Assembly: GCA_031288815.1 (NCBI GenBank)
Contig: JAITQR010000149.1
Location: 1-7,780, forward strand
DNA from: Treponema sp.
Lineage (GTDB): Bacteria > Spirochaetota > Spirochaetia > Treponematales > Breznakiellaceae
Direction of reading: 5' to 3'
DNA length: 7,780 bases
Within the stretch, counting starts at the first letter, position 1, and every line of letters begins with the position of its first letter. Shown here piece by piece: positions 1-5,881 of this stretch. The translations under genes were made by a program, and so were the position numbers. The notes under the pieces were generated by a model. It saw nothing but the letters and a program-made list of their open reading frames with translations. It was not told the origin of the DNA and did not search any database.

Positions 1-175
1 GGGACGGCGCAAGTAAATGCCCCATCCATGGCTACTGTAGGCCCCCTTTAGGGGGCCGTACGCGCCGCCCGACAAAAAGCATGCCGTCAAGGCATGTTCA
101 CAAAACAATTATAACATGGGACGGCCAAGTAAATGCCCCATCCATAACTACTGCAGGCCCCTTTTAGGGGGCCGT
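1..175. repeat. Pair of ~59 nt direct repeats with GC-rich hairpin
   Basis: Two direct copies lie at 1-59 and 118-175. They share a start (GGGACGGC), a middle (AAGTAAATGCCCCATCCAT) and an end (AGGGGGCCGT), and differ by four substitutions and one single-base indel. Each ends in a hairpin: stem 40-46/51-57 with loop TTTA in copy 1, and 156-161/168-173 in copy 2. In copy 2 one closing pair has become T-G. Neither hairpin is followed by a T-run, so they are not ordinary terminators. The first copy touches the window edge and the repeat may extend further left. No gene is recognised here; the region 98-246 otherwise holds only small hairpins (199-212 and 222-234). The repeat's role is unknown. 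Confidence 0.85.
74..97 (-). terminator. Likely intrinsic terminator, minus strand
   Basis: Read on the minus strand there is a 6-bp stem CATGCC/GGCATG (80-85 with 91-96) around a 5-nt loop, a possible extra G-T pair at 79/97, and a run of five T at 78-74. It lies about 150 nt past the alcohol dehydrogenase stop codon and is the best stem-plus-T-tract terminator downstream of that gene. The stem is short, so efficiency is uncertain. Confidence 0.55.
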
Positions 176-246
176 GCCGTTTACGGAACTTTATTCTACC
201 CGGTAAGCCGGGGCTGATCAATTGCGCCGCGCAAGGAGAACGAAAC

Positions 247-1434
247 CTAATCCGCCGCAAGCCGGAGAATCGCTTCGATATCCCCGGCGGAGAGTTTGCG
301 GTAATTGCCCAGGGGGCCGAATTTAACCGCTCGTTCCGCCATTTCGGGTATCCGGCCGGCATCGAGTTTTGCCTCCGCGAAGGAGACCGGCAGGCCGATG
401 GAGCGGAAGAAGTTTTTCATTCTGAACACCCCTTCCAGGGCGGCCTGTTCGTAGTCGTAGAAAGCGCCGTCCACCCCCCACACCTTGGCGGCAAAACGGG
501 CCAGCCGGGGAGTATCCTCCCTGATATTGTACCTAATCCACGCGGGGAACACGATGGAAAGCCCCGCCCCGTGGGCGATATCAAAAACCGCCGAGAGCTC
601 ATGCTCGATGAGATGGCTCCCCCAATCGCCAATCCGGCCGGTGGACAGAAGGTTGTTATGGGCCAGGGCCCCGGCCCACATAAGTTCCGCCCGGGCGTTG
701 TAGTCCTTTTCCCCGCCGCTGAAAACACGCCGGGCGTTGCGGATGATGACCCGCATGGCCCCCTCGCAGAGTTCGTCGGTAAGTTCCACATGGGGTTCCT
801 TGGTAAAGTACCGTTCCATGATGTGGGCCAGCATATCAGAAACCCCGCAGGCGGTCTGATAGGGGGGCAGGCTGTAGGTCAGTTCCGGGTTCAGAACGGA
901 AAAAACAGGCCGGATACACTCCTCATCCACCGCCCGTTTCCAGGGGCCTTCCTCGTTGGTAATCACCGAACTGACGCTGCTTTCACTGCCCGCCGCGGGG
1001 ATAGTGAGTACCGTAGCCACCGGCAGGGCCTGGACGGCGGTCTTCTTACGTTCGAAAAAATCCCACACATCCCCGTCGTAAAGGGCGCCAATGGCGATGG
1101 CCTTGGCTGAATCGATCACCGAACCGCCTCCCACGGCCAGGATAAATCCGAGCTTTTCCTTCTTGCAGAGGGCCACCCCCTGGTGAACCTTTGAAAGCCG
1201 GGGATTCGGTTTAACCCCCTCCAGTTCCACCCAGGCAATGCCGGCGCTTTTCAGACTGTTTTTTACCCTGTCCAGGAGACCGCTTCGTACCGAACTGCCT
1301 CCGGAATGATGAAGCAAAATACGAAAAGGCGCTCCGTCAGTACCGGCATATTTGGCAAGTTCCGCCCCTACCTGAGCCTCGGTTCCTCTGCCAAAGATGA
1401 TCTTTGTGCGGTTGTAATACTCAAAATTCTGCAT
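247..1434 (-). CDS. Iron/zinc-family alcohol dehydrogenase (butanol dehydrogenase/YqhD-like)
   Basis: A 395-residue cytoplasmic NAD(P)H-dependent alcohol/aldehyde oxidoreductase of the group III (iron-containing) ADH family, closest in pattern to the BDH/YqhD subgroup. The N-terminal Rossmann-like domain carries the nucleotide loop VGGGSVIDSAKAIA near residues 101-114. The helical C-terminal domain carries the expected metal ligands Asp200, His204, His274 and His288, spaced as in YqhD. In-frame codons run up to 1464, but the ATG at 1434 is preferred: GGAGGA sits 4 nt before it, the family starts near this residue, and the longer start would begin inside the T-tract of the upstream terminator. 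Substrate cannot be read from sequence; reduction of an aldehyde to alcohol for redox balance in fermentation is likely. It follows glnN on the same strand, but a strong terminator separates them, so it probably has its own promoter or relies on read-through. A direct role in nitrogen metabolism is not evident. Confidence 0.93.
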   Translation of the reverse strand: MQNFEYYNRTKIIFGRGTEAQVGAELAKYAGTDGAPFRILLHHSGGSSVRSGLLDRVKNSLKSAGIAWVELEGVKPNPRLSKVHQGVALCKKEKLGFILAVGGGSVIDSAKAIAIGALYDGDVWDFFERKKTAVQALPVATVLTIPAAGSESSVSSVITNEEGPWKRAVDEECIRPVFSVLNPELTYSLPPYQTACGVSDMLAHIMERYFTKEPHVELTDELCEGAMRVIIRNARRVFSGGEKDYNARAELMWAGALAHNNLLSTGRIGDWGSHLIEHELSAVFDIAHGAGLSIVFPAWIRYNIREDTPRLARFAAKVWGVDGAFYDYEQAALEGVFRMKNFFRSIGLPVSFAEAKLDAGRIPEMAERAVKFGPLGNYRKLSAGDIEAILRLAAD

Positions 1435-1438
1435 AAAA

Positions 1439-1444
1439 TCCTCC
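1439..1444 (-). promoter_or_regulatory. Shine-Dalgarno fixing the alcohol dehydrogenase start
   Basis: GGAGGA on the minus strand, 4 nt before the ATG at 1434-1432. No comparable site precedes the in-frame ATG at 1464, which instead abuts the glnN terminator T-tract. This decides for the shorter 395-residue protein. Confidence 0.85.
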
Positions 1445-1460
1445 AGAGGAAGAGAGTATA

Positions 1461-1496
1461 ACAAAAAAACGCTGCCCGGAAAAGCTTCCGGGCAGC
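1461..1496 (-). terminator. Strong Rho-independent terminator of glnN
   Basis: A perfect 10-bp stem, GCTGCCCGGA paired with TCCGGGCAGC (1471-1480 with 1487-1496), closes a 6-nt loop. On the minus strand the stem is followed by G and then seven T (1469-1463). This is a textbook intrinsic terminator 90 nt after the glnN stop codon. There is no matching T-run on the plus-strand side, so it works for minus-strand transcription only. It ends 28 nt before the alcohol dehydrogenase start codon. Confidence 0.9.
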
Positions 1497-1586
1497 ATCA
1501 CCATCCTTATTTACGGCTCTATTCGGGACTAAGGCCGGCTCGACATACTGTTTTACAAAACCCGATTAACCTGGAAAAACCTCCTA

Positions 1587-3737
1587 TTACAGCTTGAACA
1601 GCAATTCCTCGTAACCGGGGAAAGGCCAAGCCTTTTTGGCCACGATCTTTTCAATAGCGTCGGCCCTGGAGCGAACCGCGTCCATACCCAGACGGATCTT
1701 TTCGTTGTAGGCTTTGGCCTGGGCAAAGACGTCTTCAATCCCTTGGGCTTCGGCCAGCGCCGTTTCCAGCTTGCCTGTCTCGTCAAAGAGTTCGGCGGCA
1801 AGATCGGCGATCCGCTTGGCCCGTTTCTCCTGGGGAACACTGGTAGCTCCAATAGCGGCCAGCGCGGAAGCGTCACTTGCCAGGGAGGCGGCATAGGACG
1901 TGGCGGCGGGGAAGATATAACGCCGGGCCAAATCGATAGTGACTCCCGCCTCAATGTTCACTTGTTTGGAGTATTTTTCCAGATAGATATGGTAGCGGCT
2001 CTCCAGTTCTTCTTTGGTGAGTACCTTGTGAGCCTCGAAGAGGGACACGGTCTCGCTACGGATAAGAACCTGGAGGGCGTCCACCGCGCTCCGCACGTTG
2101 GGCAGACCCCGGCGCTCCGCTTCCCGCACCCATTCATCGGAATAGTTGTTCCCGTTGAATACCACCTTCCGGTGTTTGGAATAAGACTCCTTGATAATAT
2201 TCTGGATAGCTTCCTGTTTATCGGAAACCCCTTCCAGCTTATCGGCGTATTCGGAAAGGATCTGGGCCACCGCCACGTTAAGGTAGGTGTTGGGGGTCGC
2301 GATGGACTGGGAAGAGCCGACCATGCGGAATTCAAACTTGTTACCCGTAAAGGCGAAGGGACTGGTACGGTTCCGGTCGGATACATCCTTAGGCAGGGCC
2401 GGAAGGCTGGTAACGCCGATCTTGATCTGGGCGCCGCTTTCGGTTTTGCCCCCCGCTTTACCTTCGGCGATATTGTCCAGAATTTCCGTCAGGGGGCCGC
2501 CAAAGAAGACGGAGATAATCGCCGGAGGAGCCTCGTTGGCGCCCAGCCGGTGTTCGTTGGCGCTGGTGGCTGTGGAGGAGCGGAGAACCAGGGCAAAACG
2601 GTCAACCGCTTCCACAACCGCCGAAGCGAAGAGGAGGAACCTGGCGTTGGATGAGGGATCATCCCCCGGATCAAAGAGGTTAAGCCCGTCATCGGTAGCC
2701 ATAGACCAGTTATTGTGTTTACCGGAGCCGTTCACCCCGGCGAAAGGTTTCTCGTGAAGGAGCCCTTCCATACCGTGGCGCCGGGCTACCGTACGGATCG
2801 TCTCCATCACCAACTGATTCGCGTCCACCGCGGCGGTACTGTTGGCATAAATCGGGGCGATTTCAAACTGGTTGGGAGCGACCTCGTTATGCTGGGTTTT
2901 CGCGGGAATCCCCACCTTCCACAGTTCGTAGTTAAGTTCCCGCATGAAATCCGCGACCCGCTCTTTGATCGCCCCGAAGTAATGATCCTCCAACTCCTGC
3001 CCCTTGGCGGGAAGGGCGCCGAAAACCGTACGGCCGGTAAGGATCAGATCGGGCCGCTGATCGTAGAATTTCTTATCCACCAGGAAGTATTCCTGTTCGG
3101 GCCCTACGGTGGTAAACACCCGCTTGCTGGTAACATTCCCCAGGGCGCGCAGAACCCGGATAGCCTGTTTGGAGAGAGCGTCGATTGACTTGAGGAGGGG
3201 AACTTTTTTGTCCAGGGCCTGACCGTAATAACTGATAAAGGCCGTGGGAATACAGAGGGTGGTTCCGGTCTTGTCCTGTTTGAGGAAGGCGGGGCTGGTT
3301 ACATCCCAGGCGGTATAGCCCCGGGCCTCGAAGGTGGCGCGGAGGCCGCCTGAGGGAAAGGAAGAAGCGTCAGGTTCACCCTTGATAAGCTCTTTCCCCG
3401 AAAATTCCAGAAGAACCTTGCCGTCCCCGGTGGGAGAGATAAAGGCGTCGTGTTTTTCGGCGGTAAGCCCGGTAAGGGGGTGAAACCAATGGGTATAGTG
3501 GGTGGCGCCTTTTTCGATGGCCCAGTCCCGCATGGATGCGGCCACCACCTCGGCGACTTCCAGGGTAAGTTCCTTCTCTCCGGTCTGTACCGCGAGGATC
3601 TCTTTATAAATATTTTTCGGCAGCCTTTCCCGCATCACCGCGTTGGAAAAGCTGTTGGAACCGAACAGTTCCGCTACGGAAGTTTCGGTAAAATCAATAC
3701 CGGAACCACAGCAGCAAACGTCATCACAGCAACTCAT
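1587..3737 (-). CDS. glnN: Glutamine synthetase type III (GlnN)
   Basis: A 716-residue glutamine synthetase, ATP-dependent, joining ammonium to glutamate in the cytoplasm. Length and motifs are those of GSIII, not the ~450-residue GSI. A long N-terminal region includes HYTHWFHPLTGLTAEKHDAF (80-99). Catalytic motifs follow: VGPEQEYFLVD (211-221), HNEVAPNQFEIAP (283-295), the GSIII signature HEKPFAGVNGSGKHNNWS (328-345) and NRTSPFAFTGNKFEFRMVGS (456-475). The C-terminal third (after about 500) is helical and family-specific. The ORF is open to 3839, but the ATG at 3737 is preferred because AGGAGG lies 5 nt before it and the extra 34 codons run through a palindromic repeat. Residues 1-10 contain five cysteines (3, 4, 8, 9, 10), which is odd for this family. 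It lies 139 nt after the PII gene, with a structured leader of its own and a strong terminator, so it may be transcribed both from amtB and separately. No GSI-type Tyr adenylylation motif was recognised. Confidence 0.97.
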   Translation of the reverse strand: MSCCDDVCCCGSGIDFTETSVAELFGSNSFSNAVMRERLPKNIYKEILAVQTGEKELTLEVAEVVAASMRDWAIEKGATHYTHWFHPLTGLTAEKHDAFISPTGDGKVLLEFSGKELIKGEPDASSFPSGGLRATFEARGYTAWDVTSPAFLKQDKTGTTLCIPTAFISYYGQALDKKVPLLKSIDALSKQAIRVLRALGNVTSKRVFTTVGPEQEYFLVDKKFYDQRPDLILTGRTVFGALPAKGQELEDHYFGAIKERVADFMRELNYELWKVGIPAKTQHNEVAPNQFEIAPIYANSTAAVDANQLVMETIRTVARRHGMEGLLHEKPFAGVNGSGKHNNWSMATDDGLNLFDPGDDPSSNARFLLFASAVVEAVDRFALVLRSSTATSANEHRLGANEAPPAIISVFFGGPLTEILDNIAEGKAGGKTESGAQIKIGVTSLPALPKDVSDRNRTSPFAFTGNKFEFRMVGSSQSIATPNTYLNVAVAQILSEYADKLEGVSDKQEAIQNIIKESYSKHRKVVFNGNNYSDEWVREAERRGLPNVRSAVDALQVLIRSETVSLFEAHKVLTKEELESRYHIYLEKYSKQVNIEAGVTIDLARRYIFPAATSYAASLASDASALAAIGATSVPQEKRAKRIADLAAELFDETGKLETALAEAQGIEDVFAQAKAYNEKIRLGMDAVRSRADAIEKIVAKKAWPFPGYEELLFKL

Positions 3738-3742
3738 TATTC

Positions 3743-3748
3743 CCTCCT
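3743..3748 (-). promoter_or_regulatory. Shine-Dalgarno fixing the glnN start
   Basis: AGGAGG on the minus strand, 5 nt before the ATG at 3737-3735. It supports starting GlnN at the cysteine-rich MSCCDD sequence and not at the further-upstream in-frame ATG at 3839, which would translate the hairpin region. Confidence 0.88.
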
Positions 3749-3762
3749 GCAAGGATAATTTA

Positions 3763-3808
3763 TCTGTCCACAAAACCGGTTGTTTTATGGACAGACTCTT
3801 AATTAACC
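3763..3808. repeat. Palindromic repeat, copy A, in the glnN leader
   Basis: An inverted repeat with arms 3763-3776 and 3782-3795 (TCTGTCCACAAAAC and GTTTTATGGACAGA) around loop CGGTT; 13 of 14 positions pair. The single non-Watson-Crick position is a C-A mismatch on the plus strand but a G-U wobble in minus-strand RNA, so a glnN leader transcript could form an uninterrupted 14-bp hairpin. The flank ACAGACTCTTAATTAACCG (3791-3809) is matched, with small changes, at copy B (7660-7677). No U-run follows, so it is not a classical terminator. It ends 15 nt before the glnN Shine-Dalgarno. Confidence 0.8.
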
Positions 3809-3835
3809 GGGGCTGAACGGAACCCCGATCAGCCC
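3808..3835 (-). other. Alternative hairpins in the glnN leader
   Basis: Two overlapping pairings are possible. GGGCTGA (3810-3816) pairs perfectly with TCAGCCC (3829-3835), leaving a 12-nt loop. Alternatively CGGGG (3808-3812) pairs with CCCCG (3823-3827). They share bases 3810-3812 and so exclude each other. This may be a simple hairpin or a structural switch in the 5' leader; no known riboswitch class was recognised. Confidence 0.5.
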
Positions 3836-3838
3836 ACA

Positions 3839-3867
3839 AGTATACTTTTTTATTTTATTCGGGTCTA
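3839..3867 (-). promoter_or_regulatory. Possible sigma-70 type promoter for glnN
   Basis: On the minus strand the -10-like TATACT (3844-3839) lies 17 bp after the -35-like TAGACC (3867-3862), matching consensus at 5/6 and 4/6 positions. The spacer is A-rich. The -10 sits inside the 10-bp palindrome AAGTATACTT (3838-3847). Transcription would begin near 3832, giving a leader of about 95 nt containing both hairpin elements. Such matches arise by chance in AT-rich DNA, so this is only a candidate. No -24/-12 sigma-54 motif was found in front of glnN. Confidence 0.35.
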
Positions 3868-3876
3868 CGATACAAC

Positions 3877-4218
3877 TTAACCGATGGCCACCGAACCGGT
3901 CTCGCCGGTCCTGATCCGGATGGTCTCCTCAATAGGAATAATGAATATCTTCCCGTCGCCTATTTCCCCGCTCCGGGCGCCCCGGATAATGGCGTCCACC
4001 GTGGGCTTTACAAAACTGTCATTCACCGCGATTTCGAGACGGACCTTTTTGAGAAGGTTCACCTCCATCTCGACGCCCCGGAACTGTTCGGTATACCCTT
4101 TCTGCTGGCCGCAGCCCATGGCGTTGGTCACCGACATTTTGTAGACTTCGGCCTTGTAAAGTTCCTGCTTAACATCGTTCAGCGCGTGGGGCTGAATATA
4201 TGCAATGATTAATTTCAT
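3877..4218 (-). CDS. glnB: PII nitrogen regulatory protein (GlnB/GlnK family)
   Basis: A 113-residue PII signal protein, a trimer that senses ATP/ADP and 2-oxoglutarate and controls partners such as AmtB. Length matches E. coli GlnB/GlnK. Conserved residues include Gly35, Gln39, Lys40, Arg47, Lys58, Lys90, Arg101 and Arg103, and the C-terminal signature [13 protein letters not shown] (80-92). Arg47 is the T-loop residue that E. coli GlnK inserts into the AmtB pore. The T-loop lacks both usual tyrosines: position 46 is Phe and position 51, the uridylylation site, is Met. Position 49, the serine phosphorylated in cyanobacteria, is Val. Control is therefore probably by ligands only. The gene starts 11 nt after amtB, and its AGGAGG (4230-4225) begins with the last base of the amtB TAA, so translational coupling is likely. 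By linkage to amtB it could equally be named glnK. Confidence 0.97.
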   Translation of the reverse strand: MKLIIAYIQPHALNDVKQELYKAEVYKMSVTNAMGCGQQKGYTEQFRGVEMEVNLLKKVRLEIAVNDSFVKPTVDAIIRGARSGEIGDGKIFIIPIEETIRIRTGETGSVAIG

Positions 4219-4229
4219 TTTCCGCCTCC

Positions 4230-5588
4230 TTACATATTGCTGAAGATCTGGAAGCCGGAATAAGCTTCCGCCTTGTGTTCCGCCAGGTCAAGACCCATCA
4301 TTTCTACCTTGGGACTAACCCGCAGTCCGGTAACCACCTTGATAATGAAGAACAGGGCCAGGCTGATTAAGGCCGCCCAGGCGCCTACCGCCAAGATACC
4401 CACAAGCTGTTTACCAAGCTGGGCAAATCCGCCGCCGTGGAGGAGCCCCAGGACTCCGTCACTCGGGGCGTCGGCCCAAATACCGACCGCGATAGTACCG
4501 AAGATACCGCAGGTAAGGTGTACCGACGAAGCGCCTACCGGATCGTCAACCTTGAGAACCTTGTCGATGAACTCGACGGATAACACAACCAACACGCCGG
4601 CGATAAAACCGATGATGATGGATGCCCCCGGGGAAACCACCGCGCAGCCGGCGGTGATACCCACCAAGCCCCCCAAAAGGCCGTTCAGGGTCATGGAGGC
4701 GTCGGGCTTTTTGAACCAGATCCAGGAGAAAATGAGAGAACTTACCGCGCCGGCTGAAGCCGCGAGACAGGTGGTCACCGCGACCCGGCCGATATTAAGC
4801 CCGCTCCATATCCCGCCTTCGCCGATGGTGGCGTAGCCGGTGGAAGCGGCGTTAAAACCGAACCAGCCGAAGAAGAGGAGCAGGGCTCCCAGGGCCGCGT
4901 AGGGGATATTGTGGCCAGGAAAGGCTTTGACGGTAACTTTCCCGTCCGGCCCCTTCACGTACTTTCCAAGCCGGGGGCCAAGAACAATGGCGCCCATCAA
5001 AGCCGCCCAGCCGCCCACGGAGTGGACCACCGTGGAACCGGCGAAGTCGTGGAAACCCAGGCTGCCAAGCCAGCCGCCGCCCCATATCCAGTGCCCGGAA
5101 ATCGGGTAGATGAAAGCCGAGATGAAGCAGGTGTAGATCAGGTAGGACTTGAACTGGGTCCGTTCCGCCATGGCCCCGGACACGATGGTTGCCGAGGTAG
5201 CGGCAAAGACCACCTGGAAGAACCAGTTTTTGTAGAAGTTGCCGTTCTCAATTGACAAGTCCATAGGGCCGTAGAAAAACTGGGATGTACCGATAAGGCC
5301 GCCCGCATCGTTTCCCCACATGAACCCCCAGCCTATGGCCCAGTACACGATAGCCCCAAACATGAAGTCCATCACGTTTTTCATGGTGATGTTGGTGGCG
5401 TTTTTCGCCCGGGTCAGGCCGGTCTCAACACAGGCAAAACCAATCTGCATGATAAACACCAGGATAGACCCTATAAAAAGCCAGATCACATCCAAAGAGA
5501 ATCCCAGGCTTTCAATGGTTTCCTGGGCAGACAGGGTAATTCCCATACAGACCAGCAGGATCGCCAGGATCGCTATTTTCTTTCGCAC
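4230..5588 (-). CDS. amtB: Ammonium transporter AmtB
   Basis: A 452-residue Amt/Mep/Rh family ammonium channel of the inner membrane. A cleavable signal peptide is likely (basic MRKK, hydrophobic stretch, LSAQ near 19-22), as in E. coli AmtB. About eleven hydrophobic segments follow. DFAGSTVVH (181-189) holds the conserved Asp181 and the first pore histidine, His189; the second pore histidine is probably His357 in [14 protein letters not shown] (352-365). The cytosolic tail [20 protein letters not shown] (421-440) is the conserved PII-interacting region. The start codon is GTG (5588-5586), with AGGAGG 7 nt upstream; an ATG overlapping the Shine-Dalgarno is out of frame. The gene follows nifA after 284 nt and has its own sigma-54 promoter. 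It is directly followed by the PII gene, so channel and regulator are co-expressed. Confidence 0.97.
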   Translation of the reverse strand: MRKKIAILAILLVCMGITLSAQETIESLGFSLDVIWLFIGSILVFIMQIGFACVETGLTRAKNATNITMKNVMDFMFGAIVYWAIGWGFMWGNDAGGLIGTSQFFYGPMDLSIENGNFYKNWFFQVVFAATSATIVSGAMAERTQFKSYLIYTCFISAFIYPISGHWIWGGGWLGSLGFHDFAGSTVVHSVGGWAALMGAIVLGPRLGKYVKGPDGKVTVKAFPGHNIPYAALGALLLFFGWFGFNAASTGYATIGEGGIWSGLNIGRVAVTTCLAASAGAVSSLIFSWIWFKKPDASMTLNGLLGGLVGITAGCAVVSPGASIIIGFIAGVLVVLSVEFIDKVLKVDDPVGASSVHLTCGIFGTIAVGIWADAPSDGVLGLLHGGGFAQLGKQLVGILAVGAWAALISLALFFIIKVVTGLRVSPKVEMMGLDLAEHKAEAYSGFQIFSNM

Positions 5589-5595
5589 TTTCCAT

Positions 5596-5601
5596 CCTCC
5601 T
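5596..5601 (-). promoter_or_regulatory. Shine-Dalgarno supporting a GTG start for amtB
   Basis: AGGAGG on the minus strand, 7 nt before the GTG at 5588-5586. The nearby ATG (5595-5593) directly abuts this site and opens another frame, so the GTG is the real start. Confidence 0.85.
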
Positions 5602-5625
5602 GTAATTTAGTAGTGCCAATATATA

Positions 5626-5642
5626 AGCAAAAATCGTGCCAA
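5626..5642 (-). promoter_or_regulatory. Sigma-54 (-24/-12) promoter of amtB
   Basis: The minus strand reads TTGGCACGATTTTTGCT (5642-5626), matching the sigma-54 consensus YTGGCACG-N4-TTGCW at every defined position. GG (5640-5639) and GC (5628-5627) are separated by the required 10 nt. Transcription should begin near 5615, leaving a leader of about 27 nt to the GTG. A sigma-54 promoter needs an AAA+ activator, and the NifA-type gene immediately upstream encodes one. No TGT-N10-ACA NifA box was found between the promoter and the nifA stop, so the enhancer site is unknown. Confidence 0.88.
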
Positions 5643-5739
5643 TTATTTGGAAAAATGGAAAAAATTCGGATTTACGAGGATTAAGGGGAGCTCATTTGGT
5701 GAAGGATCAATAAAAAACAGGGGGCGGGGCTTGTAATGA

Positions 5740-5786
5740 GTGTCTGTCCATACCGTGTCTACATCGCGGCGGACACTAATTTGCCA
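5740..5786. repeat. Possible diverged palindromic repeat, copy C
   Basis: GTGTCTGTCCATA (5740-5752) and GCGGACACTAATTTGCC (5768-5784) resemble the left arm and right flank of copies A and B. Short inverted pairs remain (TGTCC 5745-5749 with GGACA 5771-5775), but the inner arms no longer match. This may be a decayed copy or chance similarity. It lies about 100 nt upstream of the amtB sigma-54 promoter. Confidence 0.35.
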
Positions 5787-5837
5787 TTTTGGAAATTTCG
5801 CGGCGGCGACCTCACTGTTTTTTGTCTTTGCGTGAAA

Positions 5838-5881
5838 AAATTCTACGAAAATGTAGTTATATTTTTCGCTTCCTACATTTT
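5838..5881 (-). terminator. Weak candidate terminator overlapping the nifA stop
   Basis: AAAATGTAG (5838-5846) is perfectly complementary to CTACATTTT (5873-5881), which includes the nifA stop codon; the loop is 26 nt. On the minus strand a T-run (5832-5827) follows 5 nt after the stem. A smaller hairpin CTAC/GTAG (5833-5836 with 5843-5846) is an alternative nearer the T-run. The stem is AT-rich, so termination would be inefficient, and read-through into amtB is possible. Confidence 0.35.

Noticed and set aside
1..175. CRISPR array
   Set aside because: Only two repeat copies, each near 59 nt and imperfect, with a terminator as the spacer; not a CRISPR architecture.
87..362. Minus-strand ORF of 91 codons overlapping the dehydrogenase 3' end
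   Set aside because: Mostly another frame of the dehydrogenase plus one copy of the direct repeat; no ribosome-binding site or known motif seen.
571..1110. Plus-strand ORF of 179 codons across the dehydrogenase
   Set aside because: It is antisense to a clearly conserved gene, has an unconvincing composition and no recognisable domain; a shadow ORF of a GC-rich gene.
1411..1512. Short minus-strand reading frame through the glnN terminator into the dehydrogenase start
   Set aside because: About 27 codons running through a perfect terminator stem; too short and explained by the terminator.
1743..2654. Plus-strand ORF of 303 codons antisense to glnN
   Set aside because: It lies wholly opposite conserved GlnN catalytic motifs, and its residues show no family pattern; a shadow ORF.
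5643..5872. NifA upstream activator sequence TGT-N10-ACA
   Set aside because: I checked the TGT triplets in this interval and none has ACA at the required distance.
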